Assembly (NCBI GenBank): GCA_020846935.1
Contig: JADLCY010000014.1
Coordinates: 62,001 to 126,000, forward strand
Length of the DNA stretch: 64,000 nt
Direction of reading: 5' to 3'
DNA from: Gemmatimonadaceae bacterium
GTDB lineage: Bacteria; Gemmatimonadota; Gemmatimonadetes; Gemmatimonadales; Gemmatimonadaceae
Below are positions 1 to 7,892 of the stretch, piece after piece (position 1 is the first letter of the stretch; each line of letters begins with the position of its first letter). Both the position numbers and the translations under genes were made by a program. Below the pieces are notes generated by a model. The model was not told the DNA's origin, did not search any database, and was given only the letters and a program-made list of their open reading frames with translations.

Positions 1-251
1 TTGGCGCGCGAAGCTATCCGCAGACGAAGAAGATGTACGGCACCAGTGGCAACAGTTTTGTCGCCGTCGTGCAGTTTGGCGACAGCGTGAAGGCGCGAGC
101 GGTGAGCGCAGGCGGTGAGAGTGGCGCGGTGACCTCGAAGCACTTCAACGACCAGGCGCAACGCTACGCGGACGGGGATCTGCGCGAGGTGTACTTCTAT
201 CCGTCGCAGCTCAAGGGTCACACGGAGCGGGAATACCGCCCCGGGAAGTAG
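1..251 (+). CDS. Penicillin acylase / acyl-homoserine lactone acylase family, C-terminal fragment
   Basis: The frame is open from the left edge of the window and ends at TAG 249-251, so only the last ~82 residues are present. They include YGTSGNSFVAVVQFGD, a GGESG turn, KHFNDQAQRYADGDLR and a YFYPSQL motif close to the stop. This is the pattern at the C terminus of the beta chain of N-terminal-nucleophile amidohydrolases of peptidase family S45 (penicillin amidase, PvdQ-type acylases). These are periplasmic or secreted enzymes that cut acyl-amide bonds. The catalytic Ser and the precursor cleavage site lie outside the window, so the substrate cannot be judged. The next gene begins 7 bases downstream, suggesting co-transcription. 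Confidence 0.72.
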   Translation, partial: GARSYPQTKKMYGTSGNSFVAVVQFGDSVKARAVSAGGESGAVTSKHFNDQAQRYADGDLREVYFYPSQLKGHTEREYRPGK

Positions 252-258
252 GACCGTC

Positions 259-1461
259 ATGTCGCACGACCGCGGGGACTCGACGATGAACCGGCGTAAC
301 GCCGTGGTCCGGCTGGCCGCTGGCGTACTGGCCGCGCCGGCCATCGTACGCGGTCGATACGCTGTTCCCGCGTTCGGGGGCCAGGAGTATTCGGCCCGCG
401 CGATCCGGTTGGTCCAGGAGTCGGTGGTCGTCGACCTCCTGAATCAGTTTCGCTTTGCTGATTTTGCCGAGAAGCCGCCGAAGAGCGTGCTCTGGCTTTC
501 CAGGCCGAACGCGATGGCGGCGGCTGATTGGGAGGTCTACCGCACGTCGGGATACACCGCCCTCGCCCTGGGACACTCCCCAGGCGACTACCAATCGGCG
601 ATCAGGTTTTTCGCCGACTGGAACGGGTTCCTTGCCGGCTACCCGGCCTGGTTCACGCGCATCGACGATGCGTCCGACTTTGCGCGAGCCAAACGGGAAG
701 GAAAGGTCGGCATCATGATCACCTTGCAGAACTCCGATCACTTCCGGTCGCCTGAGGACGTCGACACGTTCTTCGCGCTCGGGCAGCGGCTCTCGCAACT
801 CACCTACAACTACCAGAACCGGATCGGCAGCGGCTTTCTCGAACAGAACGACGGTGGCCTGACCGTCTTTGGCGGGGAGATCGTCCAGCGGATGAATCGG
901 GTCGGGATGGCGGTGGACGTCTCGCACTGCGCGGACCGCACGACGCTCGACACCCTCGCGGCGGCGAAGCGCCCGGTGGTGTTCTCGCACGCCAGCTGCC
1001 GCGCGCTCGTGCCGGGGCACCTGCGCTGCAAGACCGATGAGGCGATCCGCAAGATGGCGGGCACCGGTGGGGTGATGGGCATCCCGTTCCTCCGCATGAT
1101 GCTGCATGAGGCGGAGCCGGTGACCATCGAACATGCGCTCGACCACTTCGACCATGTGCGCCGCCTCGTGGGCGTCGAGCATCTCGCGGTGGGCAGCGAC
1201 ATGGACATCGTCGGGAACCCGAACCCGGTCAACGGCCCAGGGGCCGGGAACCCGGCCACGCCCAACTTTGACCGATACCGGCTCCATATCGATGCCAAGG
1301 GCGAGTGGCTGCTCAGGATCGCCGGGCTCGATCACCCTCGGCGCACACTCGACCTCACCGAGGGATTGATTCGGCGTCGGTATTCGGACGCCGAGATCAC
1401 GGGGATCCTGGGCGGCAACGCACAGCGCGTGTTGTCGACGATCTGGGCCGGCATGAGCTGA
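259..1461 (+). CDS. Exported M19 (membrane dipeptidase) family protein with altered metal ligands
   Basis: The 400-residue protein resembles the renal dipeptidase/M19 family, zinc enzymes of the amidohydrolase fold. The two histidine ligands of the second half are visible as DVSHC (about residue 223) and FSHAS (about 243), followed by an HLAVGSDMDIVG segment. The first two ligand sites of classical members look replaced: the N-terminal H-x-D reads VVDLLNQ, and the bridging Glu lies where this protein has ITLQNSDHF. A signal-like segment with a twin arginine (MNRRNAVVRLAAGVLAAPA) starts at the internal ATG at 286, which could be the true start; GTAGGA precedes the ATG at 259. The neighbour upstream is also an exported acylase, so a role in cleaving exogenous amides is plausible. 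Confidence 0.75.
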   Translation: MSHDRGDSTMNRRNAVVRLAAGVLAAPAIVRGRYAVPAFGGQEYSARAIRLVQESVVVDLLNQFRFADFAEKPPKSVLWLSRPNAMAAADWEVYRTSGYTALALGHSPGDYQSAIRFFADWNGFLAGYPAWFTRIDDASDFARAKREGKVGIMITLQNSDHFRSPEDVDTFFALGQRLSQLTYNYQNRIGSGFLEQNDGGLTVFGGEIVQRMNRVGMAVDVSHCADRTTLDTLAAAKRPVVFSHASCRALVPGHLRCKTDEAIRKMAGTGGVMGIPFLRMMLHEAEPVTIEHALDHFDHVRRLVGVEHLAVGSDMDIVGNPNPVNGPGAGNPATPNFDRYRLHIDAKGEWLLRIAGLDHPRRTLDLTEGLIRRRYSDAEITGILGGNAQRVLSTIWAGMS

Positions 1462-1611
1462 GTCGACGCGCTCGACGCGAGTCACACGCGGGTGCGAGGC
1501 CTGCACCCCGCGACCGCGGTCGGCTCCCTTCCAGGGCAGGTGGCGTCGGCCGCACGGAGCCGACCCTGCAGGGCGGGCGCCTGACGATTCAGACGGCGAC
1601 GCCGCGCAAGG

Positions 1612-3372
1612 TCAGAACAACTGGTTGTACACACGCATCGACAGCCCGCTCACCGTCTGTTTCGGGGCGTTGCCCCAGCCCGAGAGCGTCCGGCCGATGG
1701 TGAAGCTCACCTCCATCGGGGCGCGTGCGCGGCGGCGGAAGTAGTGCGCGAGGTTCGAGTAGGTGAAGGAGAGCAGCGCGCGTTGCGACGACTGCGCCGT
1801 ACCCTGCGCCAGCAGCGACAGGTCGAGCGTGCTTCCGCCCGCCGGTGTGCCCACCGACGCATAGGTATCCTCGCCCTTGCGGACAAAGTGCCAACTGCCA
1901 GTGAGTGCGAAGTGATCGGTCACCACCCACCGCGGAGAAACCTCGATGGCCAGCATGTCGCCGAGGTCGCGCTGCACGGCGATCCGGTTGCTCGCTGGCG
2001 GAAATGGCTCGTGCGCCACGCGTGGCACGCGCCGCACGATCTCGTCGGCCTGCTGCACCGTGTAGCGAGCTACCGCCGAGGCCCAGAACCGCGTCCCCAC
2101 GAGCAGATCGAGAAAGGCTCGGCCTTCGAGGTCCGTCTGCCCGTCGCCCGTGCCCACATCCGCGAACAAATCGACGGAGTCCTGCAGTGCGGTGCCGAGT
2201 CGATAGGCCCCGCCCAGCGCAAACCGAACGCGCACGCCGCCGGGCGCTCCGCGCTGTGGTGGCTGGAGGCCAAACGCATCGAACACCACGAACTTGGCGC
2301 CGAACTCGATGTCGCCGGGCCGGCTCAGCTCGACGGAGATCAGCGAGTCCGCCGCGACGCCGTAGGCAGGATCCGTGACGATGCGCTGAAAGTCCGCGTA
2401 GCCCATCGGCGCCGCGCCGGTGAGCCCGCGGGCATCGATCCACGAAGCCCCCGTCGGCGCGCCAAGGAAGCCGGCGAAGCTCGTGGAAAGGTTCCCGAGT
2501 CGCGCTTCGACCAGCTTGTGGACCGACCCGTTCTGCCAGGGTGCATAACGAGAACCCGGCTTGGTCGCCGAGACACCATAGACACCCTCGATGCCTGTGG
2601 CGGCGCTCGTGGCCGCGGCAACCAGAGCCTGTGCCCCCGCACGATCGGCATTCACTGCACTACAGGCCGGCGCGGTGTTTCCCATGCACTGCTGCAGCAG
2701 CGCCTGGAGCTGCTGTGCCGCGCTGGTCAGCTGCGTGACGACGCCCTGGTTGCGAGCCCGCGCGTTGGATCCGGCGGTTCCCGAGAGGTAGGCCGAGTTG
2801 AGGCCCACGGTCGCGTTCGTGCCGCCCGGGTTCGGATCGAGCGACACCTCCGTTCGCGTCGAGACGAATGGAATGACGACGCCGACCATCAGGCGTCGTG
2901 TGACGCCGACGTCGATGGCGAACGGCGTCGTCGCGATCGATCGGTCGAACCGGGTCGAGAGGGTCCCGAGCGTCAGGGGCAGCGCCCCGGTTCCGCCAAG
3001 GATCGAGCGCACGCCAAGGTTCACGGCGCCCAGGGCCGGCAGCTGCGCCAGACCCAGCGTATCGAGGTTGAAATCGGCAGCGAGTGATTCCACACTGCCT
3101 TTCTTCGTGCGGCCGTACCCATCGGCGTAGCGCTCGTGGCCTCGCTCCCACGTCGGGCTGAGCGAGACGCGAACCATGCCGCGTGGCAGCACGGTGGCGT
3201 CGGTCGCGGGCCCGAGCACGCGCTGAGCGAACGCTGTTCGCGTGCTCAGAAAGGCGGCGAGGAGCAAGAGCAACGCGGCGAGGCGCCGCGTGGTGATCGG
3301 GGTCGAGGGATTGGGCTGCTGTGCCTGGTGCAATGGCCTCACTTGGGCGAGTCGGGAGGGAGCGCGAAACAT
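1612..3372 (-). CDS. Putative outer-membrane protein of unknown function
   Basis: The frame opens at 3477, but I place the start at ATG 3372 because a normal signal peptide follows about 27 residues later (RRLAALLLLLAAFLSTRTAFAQ) and AGGAGGG lies upstream, though 14 bases from the ATG. The mature part (about 535 residues) has alternating hydrophobic/polar stretches, SLSPTWERGHERYADGYGR near its N terminus, and an aromatic C-terminal end with a terminal Phe (YNQLF), as expected for a beta-barrel inserted by BamA. A Gln- and Ala-rich part near residues 220-260 has TQLTSAAQQLQALLQQC, probably helical. I recognise no enzymatic motif or named family. It is divergent from the sugar-related gene at 3509 and stands alone. 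Confidence 0.6.
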   Translation of the reverse strand: MFRAPSRLAQVRPLHQAQQPNPSTPITTRRLAALLLLLAAFLSTRTAFAQRVLGPATDATVLPRGMVRVSLSPTWERGHERYADGYGRTKKGSVESLAADFNLDTLGLAQLPALGAVNLGVRSILGGTGALPLTLGTLSTRFDRSIATTPFAIDVGVTRRLMVGVVIPFVSTRTEVSLDPNPGGTNATVGLNSAYLSGTAGSNARARNQGVVTQLTSAAQQLQALLQQCMGNTAPACSAVNADRAGAQALVAAATSAATGIEGVYGVSATKPGSRYAPWQNGSVHKLVEARLGNLSTSFAGFLGAPTGASWIDARGLTGAAPMGYADFQRIVTDPAYGVAADSLISVELSRPGDIEFGAKFVVFDAFGLQPPQRGAPGGVRVRFALGGAYRLGTALQDSVDLFADVGTGDGQTDLEGRAFLDLLVGTRFWASAVARYTVQQADEIVRRVPRVAHEPFPPASNRIAVQRDLGDMLAIEVSPRWVVTDHFALTGSWHFVRKGEDTYASVGTPAGGSTLDLSLLAQGTAQSSQRALLSFTYSNLAHYFRRRARAPMEVSFTIGRTLSGWGNAPKQTVSGLSMRVYNQLF

Positions 3373-3508
3373 ACTTCCGCGTTGAACCCTCCTGTGAAAC
3401 GCGCGTTCCGGAGCCGCGCGTCTGGTCCGGGCCGCTGCATCGGTCCGGGCCGACGCTAAGTTTGTTGAGCGCCGCACGTCGCGGCGCGGTCATTCGCTCG
3501 CGCTCGCC

Positions 3509-5284
3509 TTGAATCCGATCCCCGTTCCCGGCACACCGTGGCAGATCACCGGCAATCACTGGATTGCCCTGCCGTGCATCCACCCGCTCGATGGGGCGAT
3601 TCACGCCGTCGGCGTCGTACATCGGGCGGCGCGTGCGGCCGTGGAGTTCGCCGGCGGACCGGAGTTCGCCCAGGGGGGGGAGGCGCCGCTGGCGCGGCCA
3701 TGGTTGGCGATCGATGGCGTGAAGGTCGAGTGGGACGCGCAGTCGCTGGCGTGGGAACGCGCGTTCGGCTGGCTCCCCACGTTCACGGTCACGCTGGGCA
3801 ATGTGGTCTTGCGGGCCACGATCTTCGCTCCCTATGGCCGTGATGCGGACACGGCGGGAGCTGTGTTCGCACTTTCGTTCGAGAATCGAGCGAACACCGC
3901 GGTGCGCCTTACCGTGGGACTCGACGGCACTCTCGGTCATCGGCAGTTGCGGGTTCGCGAGCCACGGCCGTTCATCGACGCGCACGCGGTGCGTCGTGGG
4001 TCCACGGAGGCGGTCGTGCTTTCGGGCGAAGCGGTTCCCGGTCTGGCGGCGCTGGCGATTGGCGCGGATGGGGCGGCGACCGTGACGACCGAGGGCCAGA
4101 CCTACGCGATCCGAAGGGAAGTGCGGCTCCCACCCAACGGCAACGCGGACGCCGCGTTCTTTCTCGCGGTCGGTCCGGAAGGAGATGGGGCCGAGGCGAC
4201 GGTCGCCGTGATGCGGCGTCGTGGTTGGCGCTACCTGCTGTCGGCGACCCGCGACGCGTTGCGCTCCCTGGAGCAGACCACCGGGAACGAAGCGCTCGAC
4301 GTGCTGATCAACCGCAACCTGCTCTTCGCCTATTTCTATGGCGTGGGTCGGGCGCTCGACGATGCGCACTTCTACCTCGTCCGGACGCGCGTGCCCTGGC
4401 ACTCGCGCGGGGTCACCGTCCGCGAGTGGGAGGCGCTCATGTGGACCCTGCCTGCGGTCCAACTCGCCGATGCGCCCCTCGCCCGCGAGCTGCTCCTGCG
4501 CGCCTGCGAGCTGCACGGCTATTCTCCGGGACAGGGCGTGCGCTACCTCGATGGCACGCTCTTCGAGCCGGGGTTCTCGCTCGAAGGCGCGTCGGCGTAC
4601 GCCATTGCCATCGAGCGCTACATTCGCGAAACCGGAGACGACCAGGTCGTTGAGGAGCCGGTCATCGCCGATACCCTCTACGGATCGTTTGAAGACGTCC
4701 GGGTGCGGCGACACGAGGAGTTCCCGCTGTTCTCAACCGAGATCTCGCCGTCGGGCAAGCCCACGCCCTTCGCGTACACCCTGCACGGGAATGCGGTGGC
4801 GGCGATGGCGCTCGATGTGTTTCGCCGCACGCTCGACGAAGAGACGGCGAAGAACGTGGATGACCCCGAAGCGGTTCGCGCCGCGTTCCTGCGCCATTTC
4901 ACACGTGAGCGCGATGGCAAGGACATCCTGATGTCGGCCGTGAACCTGACGGGCGAGGCCGTGGCCGACGACGAGCCCTCGGCCTCGGTCATCTGGCTCC
5001 CCATGTACGACGCCGCCGACCGTTCGGACTCCGCCTATCGGCGCACCGTGCGGTCCCTCGAGATCGAGCCGCGTGTGCTGGTGCAGCAACTCGCGCACCT
5101 GCTCGGCCCTGAGGCAAACGACACGATGAAGTGGCTGAGGAGAGCGCCCCTGCATGGCGGCCTCGCGGCCGAAGTCGTGGACTCGGACGGGCGTGCGCTG
5201 GAGAATGGCGGGGATGCGTCACTCGCTGGCCTGCTCGCCTATATGCTCTGGCTCGCGGTGCACGTCCTCGGCGTGCATCCGTGA
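3509..5284 (+). CDS. Large protein of possible six-hairpin glycosidase type, coupled to galK
   Basis: The 591-residue protein has no signal peptide and starts at TTG. Its N-terminal ~230 residues look like a beta-sandwich (TFTVTLGNVVLRATIFAPYG, then LSFENRANTAVRLTVGLDG). The rest looks helical, with paired patterns such as LINRNLLFAYFYGVGRALDD, LLLRACELHGYSPG and YAIAIERYIRETGDDQVVEE. That layout is typical of (alpha/alpha)6 glycoside hydrolases or phosphorylases such as GH63, GH94 or debranching-like proteins. The closing GTGA shared with the galactokinase start indicates translational coupling and supports a role in galactoside use. I cannot assign a GH family or catalytic residues; the glycosidase call is inference. 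Confidence 0.55.
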   Translation: MNPIPVPGTPWQITGNHWIALPCIHPLDGAIHAVGVVHRAARAAVEFAGGPEFAQGGEAPLARPWLAIDGVKVEWDAQSLAWERAFGWLPTFTVTLGNVVLRATIFAPYGRDADTAGAVFALSFENRANTAVRLTVGLDGTLGHRQLRVREPRPFIDAHAVRRGSTEAVVLSGEAVPGLAALAIGADGAATVTTEGQTYAIRREVRLPPNGNADAAFFLAVGPEGDGAEATVAVMRRRGWRYLLSATRDALRSLEQTTGNEALDVLINRNLLFAYFYGVGRALDDAHFYLVRTRVPWHSRGVTVREWEALMWTLPAVQLADAPLARELLLRACELHGYSPGQGVRYLDGTLFEPGFSLEGASAYAIAIERYIRETGDDQVVEEPVIADTLYGSFEDVRVRRHEEFPLFSTEISPSGKPTPFAYTLHGNAVAAMALDVFRRTLDEETAKNVDDPEAVRAAFLRHFTRERDGKDILMSAVNLTGEAVADDEPSASVIWLPMYDAADRSDSAYRRTVRSLEIEPRVLVQQLAHLLGPEANDTMKWLRRAPLHGGLAAEVVDSDGRALENGGDASLAGLLAYMLWLAVHVLGVHP

Positions 5285-6426
5285 CCGTCGAGCGGGCGGC
5301 CTCGCTGTTCTCGGCGACGTTTGGAAGGCCGCCCCGCGTTATCACGTCGGCTCCCGGTCGTGTGAACCTCATTGGCGAGCACACCGACTACTCCGGTGGC
5401 GAGGTCTTGCCGTTTGCCATCGGGTGGCGAACGTGGGTGGCCATGGCACCAGCGAACGGGGCAACATCGCGGGTCGTTTCCGCCACACAGCAGGGCACGC
5501 GGACCTTCGACATCGCATCGGCAACGCCGTCCGGAAGCTGGTGCGACTACGTCCATGGAGCGCTCAGGGAGATCGTTGCGTTGGGTGCGGACACGGGCAA
5601 CGTCGACGTCGCGGTGCTCGGCGACGTGCCGGCGGGCGCTGGCCTCTCATCATCGGCCGCGCTCGAGGTGGCGACGGCGCTGGCAGGGATCATCTGCGCG
5701 CGCGGCAGCCTGCTGGCCTCCTGGGATCACCTGGCCGCAGCCGCACATCGCGCCGAGACGGAGTTTGTCGGCGTGGCGTGTGGCCTGATGGACCAGACCG
5801 CGAGCGCCTACGCGACCGAAGGGCACGCGCTCCGGCTCTGGTGTGACAGCGGACGTCGGGAGCATGTGCCGTTCGACCGGGACGTCCTCGTGATCGACAC
5901 CTGCAAACCGAGGGACCTTCGCGACTCGGCGTTCAATGACCGCTTTGCCTCGTGCCAGCGGGCGCTGGCGGCGATCCGTCGCATGGATCCGTCGATTCAG
6001 CACCTCGCGCACGCGTCGATGGAGATGGCCGACGCCGCGGTCATGGATGCCGTCGACCGGCGTCGGGCGCGCCACGTGATCTCCGAGACCGCGCGAGTAG
6101 GCGCGATGGTCGAGGCACTCGAGTCGGGCCGCCCGTTAGGCGACCTGCTCTTCGCGTCCCACCAGTCCCTGCGCGACGACTTCGAGTGCTCGACACCGGA
6201 GCTGGATTGGGTCGTGGACCTGGCCATGTCACGTCGCGGGGTGGACGGTGCGCGACTCACCGGCGCCGGGTGGGGCGGGTGCGCCATCGTCGTGGGAACA
6301 CCCGAGGCCCTCGCCGCTCTTGTCGACGAGATCGGGCCCGCGTTCGAGACGGCCTGGGGCCGCACGCCGCGTGTATGGCTCACCCGTGCCGAAGACGGCG
6401 CAGACGTCGACTACGTGGAGACATAA
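5281..6426 (+). CDS. galK: Galactokinase
   Basis: It phosphorylates alpha-D-galactose with ATP to galactose 1-phosphate, the first step of the Leloir pathway. The 381-residue length matches E. coli GalK (382). The galactokinase signature GRVNLIGEHTDYSGG is at about residue 26, the GHMP-kinase ATP loop VPAGAGLSSSAAL at about 120, and the C-terminal GHMP motif LTGAGWGGCAIVV at about 328. The start is GTG 5281, overlapping the preceding stop as GTGA. No galT or galE is adjacent. The stop is TAA at 6424. Codon PL-G near 6136 uses TTA, within a CGTTAGGC octamer. Confidence 0.93.
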   Translation: MTVERAASLFSATFGRPPRVITSAPGRVNLIGEHTDYSGGEVLPFAIGWRTWVAMAPANGATSRVVSATQQGTRTFDIASATPSGSWCDYVHGALREIVALGADTGNVDVAVLGDVPAGAGLSSSAALEVATALAGIICARGSLLASWDHLAAAAHRAETEFVGVACGLMDQTASAYATEGHALRLWCDSGRREHVPFDRDVLVIDTCKPRDLRDSAFNDRFASCQRALAAIRRMDPSIQHLAHASMEMADAAVMDAVDRRRARHVISETARVGAMVEALESGRPLGDLLFASHQSLRDDFECSTPELDWVVDLAMSRRGVDGARLTGAGWGGCAIVVGTPEALAALVDEIGPAFETAWGRTPRVWLTRAEDGADVDYVET

Positions 6427-6546
6427 GGCAGACATCCGGGCAGCGGGCTCACGGCGAGTCGCGCTTGCAGACTTCGCGTCGGAGAGGTCAGATGAGGTGA
6501 CCACGGACCGCGCGCTGGCCTCAACCACTTTCTGCACGAGTCTCGC

Positions 6547-6552
6547 TATACT
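6547..6552 (+). promoter_or_regulatory. Probable -10 box (TATACT) ahead of tRNA-Leu
   Basis: TATACT stands out in a G+C-rich stretch 46 bases before the first base of the tRNA. No convincing -35 hexamer is visible at a 16-18 base distance (the sequence there is ACCACT), so the assignment rests on the -10 alone. Confidence 0.4.
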
Positions 6553-6598
6553 ACGCGGGTTGCAGGAACCGCACTGTCGTTGAAGCACGAGATCGCGC

Positions 6599-6681
6599 GC
6601 GAAGGTGGCGAAAAGGCAGACGCGGGGGACTTAAAATCCCCTTCCCGCAAGGGAGTGCGGGTTCGAGTCCCGCCCTTCGCA
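6599..6681 (+). tRNA. tRNA-Leu, anticodon UAA
   Basis: The cloverleaf folds by eye. Acceptor strands are GCGAAGG (6599-6605) and CCTTCGC (6674-6680) with discriminator A6681. The anticodon arm is GGGGA-CTTAAAA-TCCCC with anticodon TAA. A long class II variable arm (TTCCCGCAAGGGAGT) is typical of Leu. The T arm is GCGGG-TTCGAGT-CCCGC. The 3' CCA is not encoded (ATGG follows). It reads UUA, and UUG by wobble. TTA codons are extremely scarce in this window, see findings. Confidence 0.96.
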
Positions 6682-6832
6682 TGGCTGGTGCGGGTGGACG
6701 GGGGACGTACGGACTGGGGCGGAGCAAAGGGGGCGGAAGGAATGGTGGACACACGGTCGCCACGTGCTTCGGAATCGGCGGACCGCTTCTTTCGTGCCCC
6801 TGCCTCCGTGGACCAATCCGTCACGCGTCCCT

Positions 6833-6888
6833 CCGTCCATCCGTCTCGATCTCGCCGTCCATCCGTCCTTCGTTCATCCGTCCATTCG
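6833..6888 (+). repeat. Degenerate CCGTCCATCC repeat upstream of the lysine operon
   Basis: Three imperfect copies follow each other: CCGTCCATCCGTC at 6833, CCGTCCATCCGTCC at 6855 and CATCCGTCCATTCG at 6875. The reverse-complement style (GGTGGACGGGGGACG) appears on the other side of the same intergenic region just after the tRNA. Similar sequence recurs upstream of pyrH and proS. Confidence 0.6.
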
Positions 6889-6896
6889 TTTGCCCA

Positions 6897-7892
6897 ATGT
6901 CTGACGTCGTCGCCCTTGCTGCCGAGCTGCTTGCCATTGAATCGCCCACCGGCGGCGAAGGGAAAGCCGTCGACTTCGTCTCTCGGTGGCTCGTGGGACG
7001 TGGTTGGAACGTGACTGTACAGGAGGTGACGCCAGGGCGAGGGAACGTATGGGCCTCGCGTGCGGGGGGCGGCGTAACGCTCAGCACGCACCTGGACACC
7101 GTTCCGCCCTACGTCGCGCCGCGTCTCGTCGGCGACAAGCTGATGGGTCGTGGCGCCTGCGACGCCAAGGGGATTGCCGCGGCCATGATGTGCGCCGCCG
7201 ATGCGCTGGCGCAGCAGGGCGAGGACCGCGTGGACCTGCTGCTCGTTGTTGGCGAAGAGAAAGGGTCTGATGGCGCCCGGATGGCCAATCGCCTGCCGGC
7301 CACCAGCCGCTTCCTCGTGAACGGTGAACCGACCGAGAGCCGCCTGGCGATCGGATGCAAGGGATCCCAGCGCGTGATGTTGCGGACCCGCGGGCGGGAG
7401 GCGCACTCGGCGTATCCCCATCTCGGCGCGTCGGCCATCGAGCCCATGCTGGCGCTCCTCGCGACGCTCGGTGCGCTGGAGTGGCCGACCGACGAGCGGC
7501 TTGGCGCTACGACGGTCAACATCGGGACGATTCGTGGAGGCACGGAGGCGAACATCATCCCCGGGAGCTGCGAGTCGGAGCTGATGTTCCGGCTGGTTGG
7601 GGACGTGGAGGTCGTGCGCAAGAAGCTCGAGGCGTGGGTCGGCAAACGCGCGGAGATCGAGTATGGCTCCCACATTCCCGTGCAGTTTTTCCATGTCCTC
7701 GACGGCTTTGAGACCGCCCCTGTGGCCTACACTTCCGACATCCCGCTCCTGGGCCGCTGGGGGACTCCGCTGCTCTTTGGGCCCGGCTCCATCCACGTCG
7801 CACACACGCCGGACGAGTTTGTTTCGGTGACCGAGCTGCGCGGGGCGGTCGACACCTATCAACGCCTCGTTCGCGAGCTGCTCGCCGCATGA
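6897..7892 (+). CDS. dapE: M20 family metallo-deacylase, probable succinyl-diaminopimelate desuccinylase
   Basis: In the succinylase branch of lysine synthesis DapE removes succinate from N-succinyl-LL-diaminopimelate. Metal-binding motifs of family M20 are present: HLDTVPP (about residue 64), GRGACDAKG (about 86) and VVGEEKGSDG (about 118), followed by the dimerisation-domain pattern KGSQRVMLRTRGREAHSAYP. At 331 residues it is shorter than typical DapE (about 375) and could instead be an LysK/ArgE-like deacetylase, so the role rests on its place directly before lysC, dapB, dapA and dapD. The frame is open upstream to 6681, but homology begins at ATG 6897. No Shine-Dalgarno is visible there. 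The stop overlaps the lysC ATG. Confidence 0.7.
   Translation: MSDVVALAAELLAIESPTGGEGKAVDFVSRWLVGRGWNVTVQEVTPGRGNVWASRAGGGVTLSTHLDTVPPYVAPRLVGDKLMGRGACDAKGIAAAMMCAADALAQQGEDRVDLLLVVGEEKGSDGARMANRLPATSRFLVNGEPTESRLAIGCKGSQRVMLRTRGREAHSAYPHLGASAIEPMLALLATLGALEWPTDERLGATTVNIGTIRGGTEANIIPGSCESELMFRLVGDVEVVRKKLEAWVGKRAEIEYGSHIPVQFFHVLDGFETAPVAYTSDIPLLGRWGTPLLFGPGSIHVAHTPDEFVSVTELRGAVDTYQRLVRELLAA

Noticed and set aside
2660-4714. 684-codon minus-strand open frame
   Set aside because: It crosses the start of the outer-membrane gene and runs antisense to the sugar-related gene; composition is that of a shadow frame.
6721-6896. N-terminal extension of the M20 deacylase back to 6681
   Set aside because: The extension is translated CCGTCCATCC repeat (Pro/Ser/Arg-rich) with no homology. 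The family start is at 6897.
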